Of a stretch of 64,000 nucleotides of DNA, positions 43,404 to 55,614 are shown piece after piece. The stretch is taken from contig JANCIK010000009.1 of the NCBI GenBank assembly GCA_028532985.1, positions 3,038,001-3,102,000 of the forward strand, read 5' to 3'. Numbering within the stretch: the first letter of the stretch is position 1; every line of letters starts with the position of its first letter. Below the pieces are notes generated by a model. It did no database searches, had not been told where the DNA came from, and saw only the letters and a list, made by a program, of their open reading frames with translations. The DNA is from Stropharia rugosoannulata. Taxonomy: Eukaryota > Basidiomycota > Agaricomycetes > Agaricales > Strophariaceae. The translations under genes were made by a program, and so were the position numbers.

Positions 43404-44385
43404 TTAACGTCGTTGGAACAGATTGTCCCCCGACTCCTTGAACAGCCATAGAAACAAGGAGTTGAAAGCCAAGGCGAAGTTGAAAAATCAATTAATCATA
43501 TCTGTATGCTGAGACTTTACAAAATAAATCTATGTGCATATATATAAGTAGAATCTAGTACATACCTCAAAATTCATTAAGAAGCTATAGAGGTCTTTCG
43601 AGAAATGTCGCATAATAGAGAGCGCGATGCTGAGAGGTTCGTAATAGAAAGAAAATGGGATGGCGCTTGTAACATGATCGCTCGGCTCTTCAAGCAGCCA
43701 CAGAAAATTCAGAGAAAGCTTGTATTTTTGTTGAGTGTAAATCAAGTAGAGCTACTTACCCGAGTAAATCACCTAATGTGAAGCTAAGATATCGCATCTA
43801 TATTCCCACACCGAACAAAAGAATGAATATATGCGCATATATGCAGAGAAAACATACCGCAAGTACCTCCAAATGCCTCGTCAAGCTCTAAATCTTCAAA
43901 GAATAAAGTTCTAGCGTATCTGAGGGCGACCGCATCTATTAGGAAGCCCAAGAAGAATCCGAACTCGGTGCCAGTGAGAGTACCGTTGCGAAGGTACTTG
44001 GGAAGTACTAGTATCGCCGTGGTCGCAAGAGTAGAGTTTATTGGGATTAAATCAAGTAATGCTGCCTAGAAAAGTAAATAACTGACTGCGAAGCCAAGGT
44101 ATCGCATCTAATATCCCCTCATCGAACAAAAGGATGAATATAAGCGCATAGATGCAGAAAAAACTGCGACAAATACCTCCAGATACAACAGAAAGCTCCT
44201 CTAAAGATATCAAACAGTATAATTTTTGCATATTTGAGTGCATTGGTAGCTATTAGAAAGCACGAGAAGAATCCAGACTCAGTGAGCATACTATTGCGGA
44301 GGTACTTGGGAGGTACTAGTAGTATCACCATCACAGTCGCAAGAGCAGAGTTCGATGTTTGCAAATTAAAATGCATGTAGGCCAT
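43404..44385 (-). CDS. unrecognised protein with internally duplicated exon
   Basis: I do not recognise the family. On the minus strand a start at 44385 gives MAYMHFNLQTSNSALATV, then LVPPKYLRNSMLTESGFFSC. After a GT-AG intron a second, clearly homologous exon reads NSTLATTAILVLPKYLRNGT followed by GTEFGFFLGFLIDAVALRYA, RTLFFEDLELDEAFGG. Two further exons are also alike: YKLSLNFLWLLEEPSDH with a SFYYEPLSIALSIMRHFSKD segment, and FNFALAFNSLFLWLFKESGD ending NLFQRR-stop at 43404. At the DNA level the block starting ATCGCATCTA recurs at 43791 and 44101, a period of 310 bp, covering exon and intron. The segments are hydrophobic, suggesting membrane association. Exon boundaries and completeness are uncertain, and the upstream copy looks more diverged, so it may be a decaying duplicate. 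Confidence 0.5.
43786..44360. repeat. tandem direct duplication, period about 310 bp
   Basis: Two direct copies, about 43786-44045 and 44096-44360. Both contain ATCGCATCTA, GAACAAAA(G)GATGAATAT-A-GCGCATA, AGAAGAATCC and GGTACTTGGGA(A/G)GTACTAGTA in the same order. They are diverged by scattered substitutions and small indels, so the duplication is not recent. Confidence 0.8.
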
Positions 44386-46970
44386 ACTATCTAGGATATT
44401 TCCCCTTGAGAAGTAAAGAAGGGGCAGAGAAGGGGATGTGGAAAGGGACTGCAGATCAAGTGCGCGACGCGATGCCTTTTTAAGTTAAAAGATGTACTTA
44501 TTTGGACGATGGGCCATGTGATCAGATGCGATGTAGGGCAGGTCAACTAAACTGCATAGTTGAAGTTGTGGCAGCACAACTTGGTTGCAACTTCAAAAAG
44601 CAGAGGCGATGCATTGAGAATTCTACTCTCACATTACTGTTCCTTTTCCTCAACCTCATATAAGCATTATAGGTCTAATAGTGAGTACTTGGGGTGTTCA
44701 CTGTCATCAAATTCGATCAGGCAACTGAGAGTCGAGACAGAAGGGCCTGCCAACACCTTGGCACGGTTCCATAGTTATACAGACCACTCCAGAGCTATGG
44801 ATCTCTGCAGCCAGCAAGTTTATACACATATCCAGCAAGAGAGCTTGATGAAGCAGGTAAAAATTTACCGCATTTATGTACTGAAACGATGAATATCATA
44901 AATGTTACGTGTAGGGATGATTCATACGGTGACTCACCAGGCAGTATGTTGACCATATCTTCCCTAATTTCCAATGCTCATAATCGCTCATCTGCTTACC
45001 CTAGTGCCCGGCTTGAAGCTCTAAGGCCTCTACGGGTCATTCGGTTTCGGCGTAGATTCCGGCCCGACGGGGGACGTTTCAAATTAATCCATCTGCGGCG
45101 TCCTTAACATACCGAACTCTCAGTTTGCTCTTAATCTCCTTTCTTCGAGATAGACCAACATGCGCAGCTAGTCTATCGAAGTACGACCTTCTAAGAAGCC
45201 TCTACATGGACTTCTTATTTGCAATAAGAGGAAATAAGAGGAATAAGTCGTGCGGTGCGGCGGCAAAGAACCAGTTAGTTGGAAGAAAACATAGAGGACC
45301 CGACGGTCGCGCAACCCGCGAGCCATCCGTACCTCGAATTCTGTTCTATCTCCTTCAGAATGGCTTTCGTCCTACATGCAGCATGTGCTTGTATGCTGCG
45401 CTCGCACATCAATCCCCGTCGCTTTCATTGGTTACGCAAGCTCCGTAGTGATTAGGGATTCATGGGCGCCTTCGTTGCGAGGCTGACGTTGATTGCTGTG
45501 CCCGGGATGTGCCATCTACCACTCGCACCCCACTAGTGAATTTTGTTATTCGCTATCCTCACCATTCCTTACAAGTGTTTGAAGCCAAAGTCAACTGTCA
45601 GCTCTGGAACGCAAGAGGATCACAAGTTGATACGATTCGTACAATGCTGCACCACAGCGCCATCGGACAGTCCAATTCGCAGTGCATCATGCTTTCGGCA
45701 CCGGGCACAACACGCCTACCTCGGGAGTTCGGATGGATTATTGGTTTGTGGAGCCGGTAGGGCTAGGTACACGAGTAGATCACCTATATGGGAAGCAAGC
45801 CTTTATGCGACCTGCACGGTATTATGGATGTCGCTTTTACAGTTGATGATAAGATGAGGGTGATCTCGGTTAAATGCAATCTTTCGATGATGAGTCTATA
45901 ATTGGACAACTATAATTACCTGCTGCCTGAGGATTTGAGAGCATTTGGGCCAATGACTGGGCTTGGCAGGGTTATTATATTCTTTAGGGCCGAAGTTTAC
46001 AGACGAATCATTTGGCTTGACGATGGGCCCTGGACTGGCTACGCCGGTTGCCTCAGGATGACGAGTCCTCGCTCAGCAAAACCCCCAAAGAAAGCATTTC
46101 AAACCAAGTGATCGCAAACGTATATCAGCAGAATTTTAAGCAACTGTCCCCGGACGTTATCAAATACAAAGTGCCCGATGCAGCTGATCATAGTACACTG
46201 CGTAGATATACATACGTACGCAATGCGGCTTGGTGTGAACTTTCATTGTTTTCTGAACTTTCGTAGAACGCGGTTCTTACTACAATTGATTTCTGACGAC
46301 GCATGATCGCGTTGTGATCGCCCCGCGTGTATATTTACATACAATCCCTGTCAATGTCAGCCACTTTAAGGGAAAGCTCCGTTGTAGACACCCAACCTTC
46401 GTGTGACCGAGAATGGGTATAACCACACCTGATTTATTTTTGTACCAGTTGACGCCGAAGGGCTCCTGTTTCGGGGCCGCTCCTCCAATGACTTAATCGA
46501 GTTCAGTATCCGAAGAAATTCTAATGGGTAGGCACACAGTCTGAAAATGCACGAAGACATAGAGTAGTAAAAACCGTGCTTGATCTTGTAGCTCGGAGAT
46601 TGGCTAGCCCAACAAGGCTCACAGCAAAAGTTAAGCGCTGCTGCATTCCCATTCTCCTATGTGCTGGGACGCACAGCTCGCGTTTCTAAGAGAGATTTCT
46701 CAGGGACGTGGGACAGTTTTCTTTCATCTCAAACTACAGAGGGTATTGTCCGGCGTCCGGATCCCACAGTTTTCGGAAATAAGCCTAAAACACTCGGTGA
46801 ACCTGATTTTTATCCTAGTCGTCTATTTTCTGTTTTGTGCAGCGAGTCAGCAAAAATAGCTTTCCAATGCAAGGAGAATTGTATAAGAGGGGATCGCAGC
46901 TGCCCTGATAGATTCAAGCAGTCCCAGTTCTCCTACATCCTTTTGCTCTAGAACATTATCTTCCAGCGAA
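44386..46970. other. intergenic, no recognised gene
   Basis: About 2.6 kb upstream of P4. Several overlapping plus-strand frames of 70-110 codons show no domain or consistent splicing. The final 100 bp hold the P4 promoter. Confidence 0.45.
46882..46887 (+). promoter_or_regulatory. TATA box of P4
   Basis: TATAAG within GTATAAGAGGGG, 84-89 bp upstream of the P4 start codon. The same TATAAGAGGG(C/G) core stands before P6. Confidence 0.6.
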
Positions 46971-48711
46971 ATGGTTTTCAGCGCTGCTCTTTCTGCTCTT
47001 GTGCTCGCCCTTCCCCTCTTGTCTGCTAATGGTAGGTTACAGAACTGTATGCAATCCACAGCATTTGCTTATACTCGGTCTACCAGCACTCAGGACGAAG
47101 CGCGCGACGTGCCCAGATGGCGTCAACACTGCTACCAACCCAGCATGCTGTGCCTTGTTCCCGATAGTACAGGACCTTGCTAACAATCTGTTTGACAATG
47201 AGTGCGGCGATGCGGTATGTAATGCTGCTGCGTCGAGTCAAACGACATCTAACACGATCTATAGGCGCACGGTGCCCTCCGTCTTGTCTTCCACGATGCT
47301 ATTGGAATCTCACCGACGCTTGGGTAAGTTCCTATATCGCATATTATAGGTGTATATAGCTCACCGCCTCCTCAATAGCGGTGGAGGAGCCGACGGTTCA
47401 ATCGCTGTGTTCAACGCGACCGAACTGACGTTCCACGCTAACCTCGGCATTGACGATGTCCTCGACCAAATTGGGCCTTTCCTTAACAAATGGTCGAACA
47501 CCATCTCTGCTGGAGACTTGTAAGTTGACAGGTTGTCGAGGCAGAAAATTCACTAACGCATTACTCGACGAAATAGCATCCAACTTGCTGGTGCAGTCAG
47601 TCTGGTGCAATGCTCAGGAGCTCCCCGGATTCCTTTCTTCATGGGTCGTGCCCCCCCTGTGGCCGCATCTCCCCCAGGCCTCGTCCCCGAGCCATTCGAC
47701 ACCGTTGCATCCATCCTTCAGCGTTTCGGCGAGGTCGGCTTCTCACCTGAGGAAGTCGTCGCCGTCGTAGGTGGATCGCACAGTGTCGCCGGTGCTGATG
47801 ACATTGTGCCCAACATGCAAGGGTACGAAGCTTCAACGTCTGCAGACAAGCACATCCGTATCTGATATTCGTTATACAGTGTTCCTTTCGATCAGACACC
47901 CTCTATCTTTGACAGTGAGGACCGCAAAATAGCGTGTGTTTGAAAATTACTCACATATATCCTAGGCCAAATCTTCGTTGATGTCCAACTTCGTGGAACT
48001 TTGTTCACTGGGTACGCGAATGTTTCCAGGTTCTTCTTGTTCTGTGTGCTTACTTTATTCATAAAGCGAGGGAGGCCAGCAGGGAGAAGTCGAGACCGCA
48101 GTCCCCGGCACGGTGCGCCTGCAGTCTGACAGCCTTGTAAGTACCGAATTTCTTTCTTTCAAAGGGCACATACTGAGAGAATTATAGCTGGCTCGCGACT
48201 CGTCCACGAGCTGCGCATGGCAATCCTTCGTTAGTGAGTAACACCGCCTAGGTCGTTCAAGTCCGTTACTTACCGTGTTCGATTCCTAGACAACGAATCC
48301 GCGCTCCAAACTGCCTTCGGAAACGGTGTACTCAAGCTTTCGCTCCTGGGCCAAGTTCAGAGCCAGGTAAGCAATCTGAGAGCGATTGTGGATAAATCTA
48401 AACAACATACCATATAGTTGACCGACTGCAGTGAGGTCATCCCTCAAGCAATTGCATTCACCGGCGGCCCCGCAACCATCCCTCCCGGTCTCTCCATGAA
48501 CGACATTGAGCAAGCTGTGAGTACCCAGGAAACAATTTGAAGCATCATAAGTGACTAACATTGTATGAACAGTGTGCCACTGCTGCCTTCCCCTCCCTCG
48601 CTGTCGCACCCGGGCCCGTTGTCACCATTCCCCCCATGTATGTCGCTTTTGATTTCTTGAAGAGCAATTCACTAATATTATTTCGCCATTAGCCCCCAGG
48701 ATGATGACTAG
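46971..48711 (+). CDS. class II heme peroxidase, atypical/generic type (P4)
   Basis: Thirteen exons and twelve introns from ATG 46971 ([20 protein letters not shown]) to TAG 48711. Mature end after a TKR site: [16 protein letters not shown]. It keeps intron 1 after the signal peptide, as in P1-P3, but also has the extra introns of P5/P6: after NECGDA, after NMQG, in FD/SQIF, in QSDS/LARD and in QSQ/LTDC. The protein is closer to P1-P3 ([35 protein letters not shown]). Distal Arg/His and proximal His are kept ([26 protein letters not shown]). Mn-ligand positions are Asp, Gly and Val; the Trp position is Val. It has [20 protein letters not shown] near the C-terminus and ends PQDDD. Convergent with P5, 619 bp apart. 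Confidence 0.93.
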
Positions 48712-49330
48712 AGATTGTTTAATGTCCAACAAATGCATGCATTGTACGCTTTCTTTTGCTTTGTAAGGGTAGATACATATATATGTTGTAGATTCCGGGG
48801 AAACCATGATTATTTATGAACTCAACGTTTATATTCGGTAGTGTGTTATCGTGTCGAAGATGAGAGAATCAGGCAAGTTGGCTTGCGAGTTGGTTGATAG
48901 TCACTAGTCAAAGATGAAGAAATAAACTGGAATTGAGCTACAAGACAGGTCTTGGGAAAATGACATAATCCAGGCACTGGCAGTTGAATACAGTCGACTC
49001 GGCAATTTGATTCGGATCACCAAATGATCACTACCCTTCACTGTCTTGTCAAGTCTTGATCAATGTTCGTCTTCGTCTTTGCTTCCCTGCTCCTTGGACT
49101 TATAATCATGCCTTTATTGTTGAATATCCACCTTGCAGTCTGGTAAGCAGTGACAGACTGACAACATATGCCCGTTGAATTGATCTCTTCGAAGTTAGCC
49201 CTCGGTGAAGAATGAATAACGAAAATTTTATTTGATGTCTAATACTAATAGGCAAACAGAACGATGACGATCTACAAAATACACCGCAGACTCATATAGA
49301 AGTAAAGGAATAAATATCTCTTTTACACGC
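48712..49330. other. convergent intergenic region P4 / P5
   Basis: About 620 bp holding both 3' UTRs. Positions 48989-49000 (TACAGTCGACTC, continuing GGCAATTTGATTCGGATCAC) repeat the 12-base end seen at 37626. Confidence 0.5.
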
Positions 49331-51101
49331 TTAAGAGTCGTCGCCGCTGCCAGTGGACTCGGCCTGGGGACTGGGAAAGAAGCAGTCAGCGATAGAGTTA
49401 GTGAGGAGGCAGAAGCACACGTACATAGGGGAGACGGTGGTGGCAGGGCCTGAACACAAGAGTTATCAGCACGTATATTCCATTGCACGTGAGCAAGGAC
49501 TAACCTGGCTGAGTCTTGAGGTTCGGGAACTTGGCGTCATTGCACTAGTACCAGGTCAGTAAACATCTCAGCATATACGTCAATCATGCTTCTCACAGAT
49601 TGGTCAATGTCACGGATGGTCTTGCCAGGCGGGAAGGTCGCGACAGTGTTCTTGAGTGCAATAGCCTTGGGAATGACCTCACTGCAGTCGGTCAACTGTA
49701 ATTGCCGCGTCAGCGTATGTGCAATGATGTATGTGGTTGATCCAGTTTTACCTCGCGCTGGTTCTGGCCCAAAAAGGAGAGCTTCAAGACACCCTGGCCG
49801 AATGCCTCTGCCATCTTGCTTTGCTGGGCTGAAATAACACGGGTGAGAATGATCGTAGGCCTATGATATATCAGTATCCTAGTACTCACTGACGAAGGAT
49901 TGCCATGTACATGCCGTGCGCGGGTCGCGAGCGAGCTAATTAAAACAGAGTTGATCAGTCAAGTTCTGACGCTTGATATCTGTAAATCTTACAAGGCCGT
50001 CAGATTGAAGGCGGACAGTCCCAGCAACGGCTGTCTCGGCCTCTCCGGATTGTGCTCCCTCTCTGTGTGCGTGTGTTCAGTTGGCCGTTGCTGACATTAA
50101 TTTGATCATTGTTGCACTCACCCGTCAGTGAAGGCAGTACCGTGGAGCAGGACATCAACGAAGATTTGAGCTAGACAAATCATGAATAAGTAAACTCAAC
50201 CGTGATCGCTGCCACCTACTGTCAAAGACGGAGGGCGTCTGGTCGAAGGGGAGACTGGAGGAGAATGAGCAGGTTAGTCACTCTGCGAGGCTGTTCAATA
50301 GTGAATGTAATTACCCCTGGTGGTCGGGCACAACATCGTCAGCACCAGCGACACTGTGGGATCCACCGACTACGGCGACGACCTCAGCTGGGGAGAAACC
50401 GACTTGATCGAAGCGCTCCAGAATCGTGGTCACGTCGTCCGTGGGCTGAGGTACCAGGTTCGGGGGAGACGCGGCCTTGGGCTGAGCGCGGCCCATGAAG
50501 AATGGAATACGGGGAGCTCCCGGGCATTGCACAAGACTGACTGCACCAGCCAACTGAATGCTAATATGAACATCGTCAGATTCTGACCACTAAAATTTAT
50601 TGAATACTGCTTACAAGTCTCCTGGGGAGAGGACATTCGAGTGCTTGAGGAGGAATGGGCCGAGGTCGTCGAGGATATCGTCGATACCGAGGTTAGCAGG
50701 GAATGTCAGCTCGGTCGCGTTGAACGTCGCGATAGAACCGTCAGCACCTCCTCCACTATTTTTCTGTGTCAGTACGCTGATTACAAAGTAAAATAAGGTG
50801 GCTTACCCGGCAGTCGGGGAAATACCGATAGCGTCGTGGAAGACAAGGCGCAGAGCACCGTGTGCCTGAAAATATGCGTTTAGTAATTGTTCGACAAGGC
50901 TGATGTTTTACTTACAGAGTCACCGCACTCGTTGGTGAAAAGGTTGTCCACCAAGTCGTCGACAACTGGGAAGAGCGCACAACATGCCTTGTTTGACACG
51001 ACGTTCTTGCCGTCTGGGCACACCGTGCGCTTCGTCAAAGCCGCATTGGAGAGAATGGGCAGTGCGAGCACAAAGGCAGAGAGGGCAGCGCTGAAAACCA
51101 T
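49331..51101 (-). CDS. class II heme peroxidase, atypical/generic type (P5)
   Basis: Thirteen exons, twelve introns; start 51101 ([20 protein letters not shown]), stop 49331. Unlike P1-P4 there is no intron after the signal peptide: the sequence runs straight into ALTKRTVCPDGKNVVSNKAC. Active-site residues are kept ([26 protein letters not shown]), with Mn-ligand positions Asp, Gly and Val and the Trp position Val. Differences from the P1-P4 group include PQPTDDVTTILERFDQVGFS, the HQG loop, LLHGTAFTDG in place of [24 protein letters not shown] and a tail with Gly-rich stretch before GGGDDS. An extra intron interrupts KTQP/GPATT. Exons and introns are nearly identical to P6, of which it is the inverted duplicate. 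Confidence 0.93.
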
Positions 51102-51190
51102 TTTGCACGTATGGGGAAGGGTACTCGTCGGTTCGAGTAAAGAGAGAAGACTAGAACTGCCTTGTCTCTTCCAGCAAATTACATCGTCCT

Positions 51191-51196
51191 CTTATA
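51191..51196 (-). promoter_or_regulatory. TATA box of P5
   Basis: CTTATA on the plus strand, TATAAG for the gene, 90-95 bp upstream of its start codon. Confidence 0.55.
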
Positions 51197-51332
51197 CTTT
51201 TTTCTTGTGAGATATCATCTCTATTTTGACAAGCTGTCTAGACGCACAACTCCTGTATGAAAATCGATGGCACCAGCGCCTGTGGATGTGTACCGGACGT
51301 ATGTGGGATTTGATGTGGGGAATAACACTCAC

Positions 51333-51417
51333 AAAATAATCAGCAATCTCACAAGCCGACACTTTACCGACACCCGAGAGAGCATATCCACGGCCATGAG
51401 AATATTCCAATAAAAAT
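51333..51417. promoter_or_regulatory. invertible-looking upstream segment of P5
   Basis: About 85 bp (from AATAATCAGCAATCTCACAA to GGCCATGAGAATATT on the plus strand), 232-316 bp upstream of the P5 start. Relative to the gene it has the opposite orientation to the homologous segment before P6, while the flanks (GTGAGTGTTATTCC on the gene side and AAGTGAGCAAT on the far side, read in gene orientation) stay the same in both. Confidence 0.75.
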
Positions 51418-54400
51418 ATTGCTCACTTGTAGCTGGGAGCCTTGACGGATGCACAATCCACGAATATTATGTTACGAATACCATTAAACACACTCCTCCG
51501 GACCTATGACCGCCATTGTATCATACGGGTTTCTTCAGTTAGTCGAACTTGACATCTATCAACAGACCCATACTTTCGGGCCCGCGATGGGACAGCCTCG
51601 AACAGCTATAATTACAGCAGAGCAATGACGCATGTGTACTGCATCCGCGTACTGGGTCTCGGCGTCGAACAAAGAACTGTAGCTATACTTGTCACTAACA
51701 AGGAAAGAGCAAACACTTCTCAAATGGAAATATATGGTCTAACGCTCTCAATTTGAGTAATGACTTCCCAGAGAATCAAGAAGATGTCACCGCCATTTTT
51801 ATAAGGTATATATATCACGCATATGACATGCCGAAAACAGGTTGTTTGGGCATAAGAATAGACAACGTCTGCTTTTTTGTTCGGAATGCACAACTGCCTA
51901 CCGGTATACCATTGTCTTGGATATGATGCATATTGCCAGCCCTTTAATTGGTTGAAGCCTGCGTGACGGGCGCATCACTAATTCGTATGTAGCCTGGAAA
52001 TGGTAAAAAGTTCATCATGTTGATTGTTTGTTGCTCATCTTCAAAAGAAAGCCGTTTAATAAGTGCTGATTTTATTCCATGAAATGGGTGTTAACAAGGA
52101 GCGTTCATGACTCTATCTCCGTATCGCCTCATCAGCTTGAAGGCTAAACCATCATTTCACATGTAAAGTATACTGCATATCTGTACAGTCCATTGTAATA
52201 CTAGTCATTCTTAAATTAGAATACAATGTGAACTGTCTCCTCGCAGGCCCTTTAATCTTCACTGTCGTGTCTGATTATGATCACCAATCGCAATGTAGGT
52301 AATTATATGTATTGTGTTTCAAAAATTCTTCAGGCTCTTGTTGTAGAGATTTGAGAGGCGACGACAGACGGCACTTGAATTTGGGGATGACCCTGTTATG
52401 GTTGCAATGCCGCCGGAACTCCGTCACATACCTTCTGTGGGATATAAACATCAAATACTGGCGTCCATAGCATGTATCCCTTATTTCGAGTCCGAATGCC
52501 CTCCGGCAGCTTTCGTACCTGTTGTCCGAGTCCCACAGGGCCGGAAGGTCGTCGTTTACCGAAGCCTAGGCACAGTTCCGTATACTTAAGCGTCGTTCCG
52601 ATGATTGATGTCCCTGAATAGACTGCCCGAAGCTAGGGCTTTTCGAGGACTGCCGCATTGTGCCGCTCCGACGACGTGGGGTACATCAGGCACTCGTGCA
52701 CTACACCAGAGCCATGTATACTTATTCTTGGATTATTCTCTCCAGGGATGCTCACTTGTTGAGAGCACTGGTCACTCTTATAGTAGTCGTACGTAGTACT
52801 AATATAATTTGAAACACGGTAGGAACATATTTGCAGAGGTTGAAAATGTTCATGGGACTCGCATCCAATAGGCTGTTGAGACTGTGTAAGCTATCTGTAA
52901 TGTAACTTTTTTTATGCAGCCCTACACGGCTGCTTAGCTTATATCTCGTTTATATCTCATCCTGTGTCTCTGGAAACATGAATTGTGCGTGTAATACGCC
53001 AACCGTCTGGGGAGAGAGGCAACCTCTAGCTTCTTTAAGAGAACAAAAGTATTCTGTTGAGTGGCAACAGTCAAATACTCTTTAGAGTCAGTTGAACTTG
53101 GAAACATTGGCCACCAAATAGGAACGTATCTAAATATGTACAAGGTATTTTGTTGCGTGCCACTGGTGGGTCTGAAATTTAACACGGACGTCCGGTAATG
53201 ATCAAACCGATACAAATGCATCAGTTGTAATCAAGTACTATTTAGACTATGGTAAAATATAAGTTACTTGCTGGTGGCTTCCTACATTGTGATTGACAAG
53301 TATAGTATTAGAAACATTAGACATGTGAACGTTTACAAATGTACTTATGGGATTGGAATATCTTACTACCTACTAGCTGATTTTCAAAGTTTCTACCTCA
53401 TGTCAATAATCACTATGAATGAACTGGAAACGGAAGACGTTGGCCTTTCCCGGAGGTGAATTTAAATATGTAATAAAAATAAAAAGTAATTACCTGTGTT
53501 TTAAGCGCCCACACCGTACAACACTTGGCACTACTTGGCGCCAAGGATGGCCAAGACCGCCAAATGTTCTTGGTATCGTTTTCATTCAAATCGCTCTCGT
53601 TTGACAGAATCTGACAAACTTTTTGTTTGAATACACTGAGCACACTATCAGAGCCCTAAAAGCGCTTGGCTTGGGGAGTTCGAAAATAGAGATAACCTGT
53701 TACATAGGCGTCTACACTATGTGGTTAGCATTCGGTCTGCATATAAACAAGCATGCTCCACACTGGACAATTCTTGCAAACCATCACTATAATAAAGAGC
53801 ACAAGTACCAGCAGCCCACTCCACATCCATGCACGTGCCACTGATTAGTAGTACCCAGTGGACTGGATGAGAATTCGCCGCTATGTCGGTACTGTACTCT
53901 CCACACATTTGGTCTTTCAATGAAATAGATTGACTGGTATGTAACAATTCAACACTGTGTCTGTATCTCTTCGTGAGCTTTAGTTCCATATTTACAAGGC
54001 GCTTACTAGAGTGAAAATCTGTGAGAACACATAATAGAAGCCCATTTGTTTTCTAGAAAGTGCTATGAAATCGCTAATTGTGCCTATAAAGTTGTTCATT
54101 TCAGTGGAAGAAAGGGTATAGGAGGTAGGAGAACAACTTTACGGATGTGGCAACAAACTTCGCAGAGCAAGATGTTTTTGAGATTATGTATCACACAGAT
54201 GCCTCAAAACTGAGCCAGTGTAAGCCGGAGTAACGTGTGATAATTCCATGCTCACCGTAAAAGCTGGAAAGAGGAATCATTCTGGAGTCCCGGTTATCGG
54301 ACATAGTTTCAGAACCGTAGGTCGCTCTCGATGGCATACAGAAAAAAAGCGGAGATTGAGGGGTACCTGTGGATGAGTTTTTGAGTATAACGTACTCATA

Positions 54401-54445
54401 TGAGAAGAGCCGGTCAAATTCCACAGCTCACATTAATGCTCGAAT

Positions 54446-54874
54446 TCACTGAAATATCGGCACTTCACATACCTTGTCGGTAGACCGGATCCTGAAGTTT
54501 ATGCGGAGAGGCGACTTGTATTCCGGAGCGCTGGTTGCCCAGTGATCAGTGATGTCCAAATGAATACATCGGTGGAATGGTGGAATGACATCCACTCTGC
54601 AGCCCCTGACTAGAGCTGTCTGAAGCGTATTTTCTGGACCCACTGTCCTACGAATGTCATTCAAAGCATACTAATAGATGAAACGACAACCGTCATCGGA
54701 CATAGTACAGTGTTTAGCAGTATAGCGACCTGGCCGAATTGTCCTGTTACCAAAGAACGTTGGAGAATCCATAGTGACTGAGACAGAGTACTGCGATAAG
54801 TGACGAATAGCCTGAGATAAATTTCCATCATAATGAAACACAGCAGATGCGTAGGATCGTTCAAATGTCCTCAA
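54446..54874 (-). pseudogene. unrecognised minus-strand coding remnant with an in-frame stop
   Basis: Two open stretches lie in the same frame and are separated only by a TAG at 54671-54673: RTFERSYASAVFHYDGNLSQ to DDGCRFIY, then YALNDIRRTVGPENTLQTAL and on to RINFRIRSTDK. Together they span about 140 codons with coding-like composition. A further frame at 54191-54424 could be a later exon and one at 55129-55313 an earlier one. I do not recognise the family. It may be a decayed gene, or the TAG may lie in a short intron that I did not resolve. Confidence 0.3.
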
Positions 54875-55381
54875 GTAATAATGAGAGTAAAGCCAGTCGC
54901 AACAGAGTTTTGCTATCTAATTAACTTCGGTTTTGGTTATGATCAACTATGTAGTTGTTGTGTTGAACCTGTGTTTAAAACTCCGCTTCGCGGTTCCCGA
55001 CCCCTTCGTTACCTTAACTTTAACGTCTTTTGGATTGTCGAACAACTGCAACCAGCATTCAGCATTTCTCTCGCTGGATAAAGTCGAGGGATAGTATGCG
55101 GGATAGAGAGCATCTCACATACCACTGGTCACCACGGTACAACGAGCGCTGAGGCCTGGGCCTGAGGGTGCATATTCTCGACGTGAAGACTATTGCAAGC
55201 GATAGGCTGTGAACTTCCGAAGATCCGATGTGTACCGGTCCCGGAACAGAGGAAACTGGATTGATTCTGACGTATTTCCATCCAGCAGCAGGCTTCGAGA
55301 GACGGGTATACATGTAACACTCCGCCCAATGTCAGTAAACGTCCTCACCTGTATGGCTGTTCACAGAGGGAAGTGAGCAAT

Positions 55382-55464
55382 ATAATCAGCAATCTCACAA
55401 ACCAACACTTTACCGACTCCCGAGAGCACATATTCAGGGCCATGAGAATATACCTGTAAAAATA
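55382..55464. promoter_or_regulatory. inverted upstream segment of P6
   Basis: Counterpart of 51333-51417 in reversed orientation, 227-309 bp upstream of the P6 start. It runs from AATCAGCAATCTCACAAACC to CATGAGAATATACCTGTAAA, flanked by AAGTGAGCAAT on the left and GTGAGTGTTATTCC on the right. Confidence 0.75.
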
Positions 55465-55608
55465 TTGTGAGTGTTATTCCACACATCAAATCCCACATCC
55501 GTCCGATACTCATCGACACCCACAGGCGCTGGTTCCATTGATTTGCATACAGGTGTTGCGCGTCTAGACAGCCTGTCAAAATAGAGATGATATATCACAA
55601 GAAAAATG

Positions 55609-55614
55609 TATAAG
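55609..55614 (+). promoter_or_regulatory. TATA box of P6
   Basis: TATAAG in TGTATAAGAGGGCG, 77-82 bp upstream of the P6 start codon. Confidence 0.6.
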
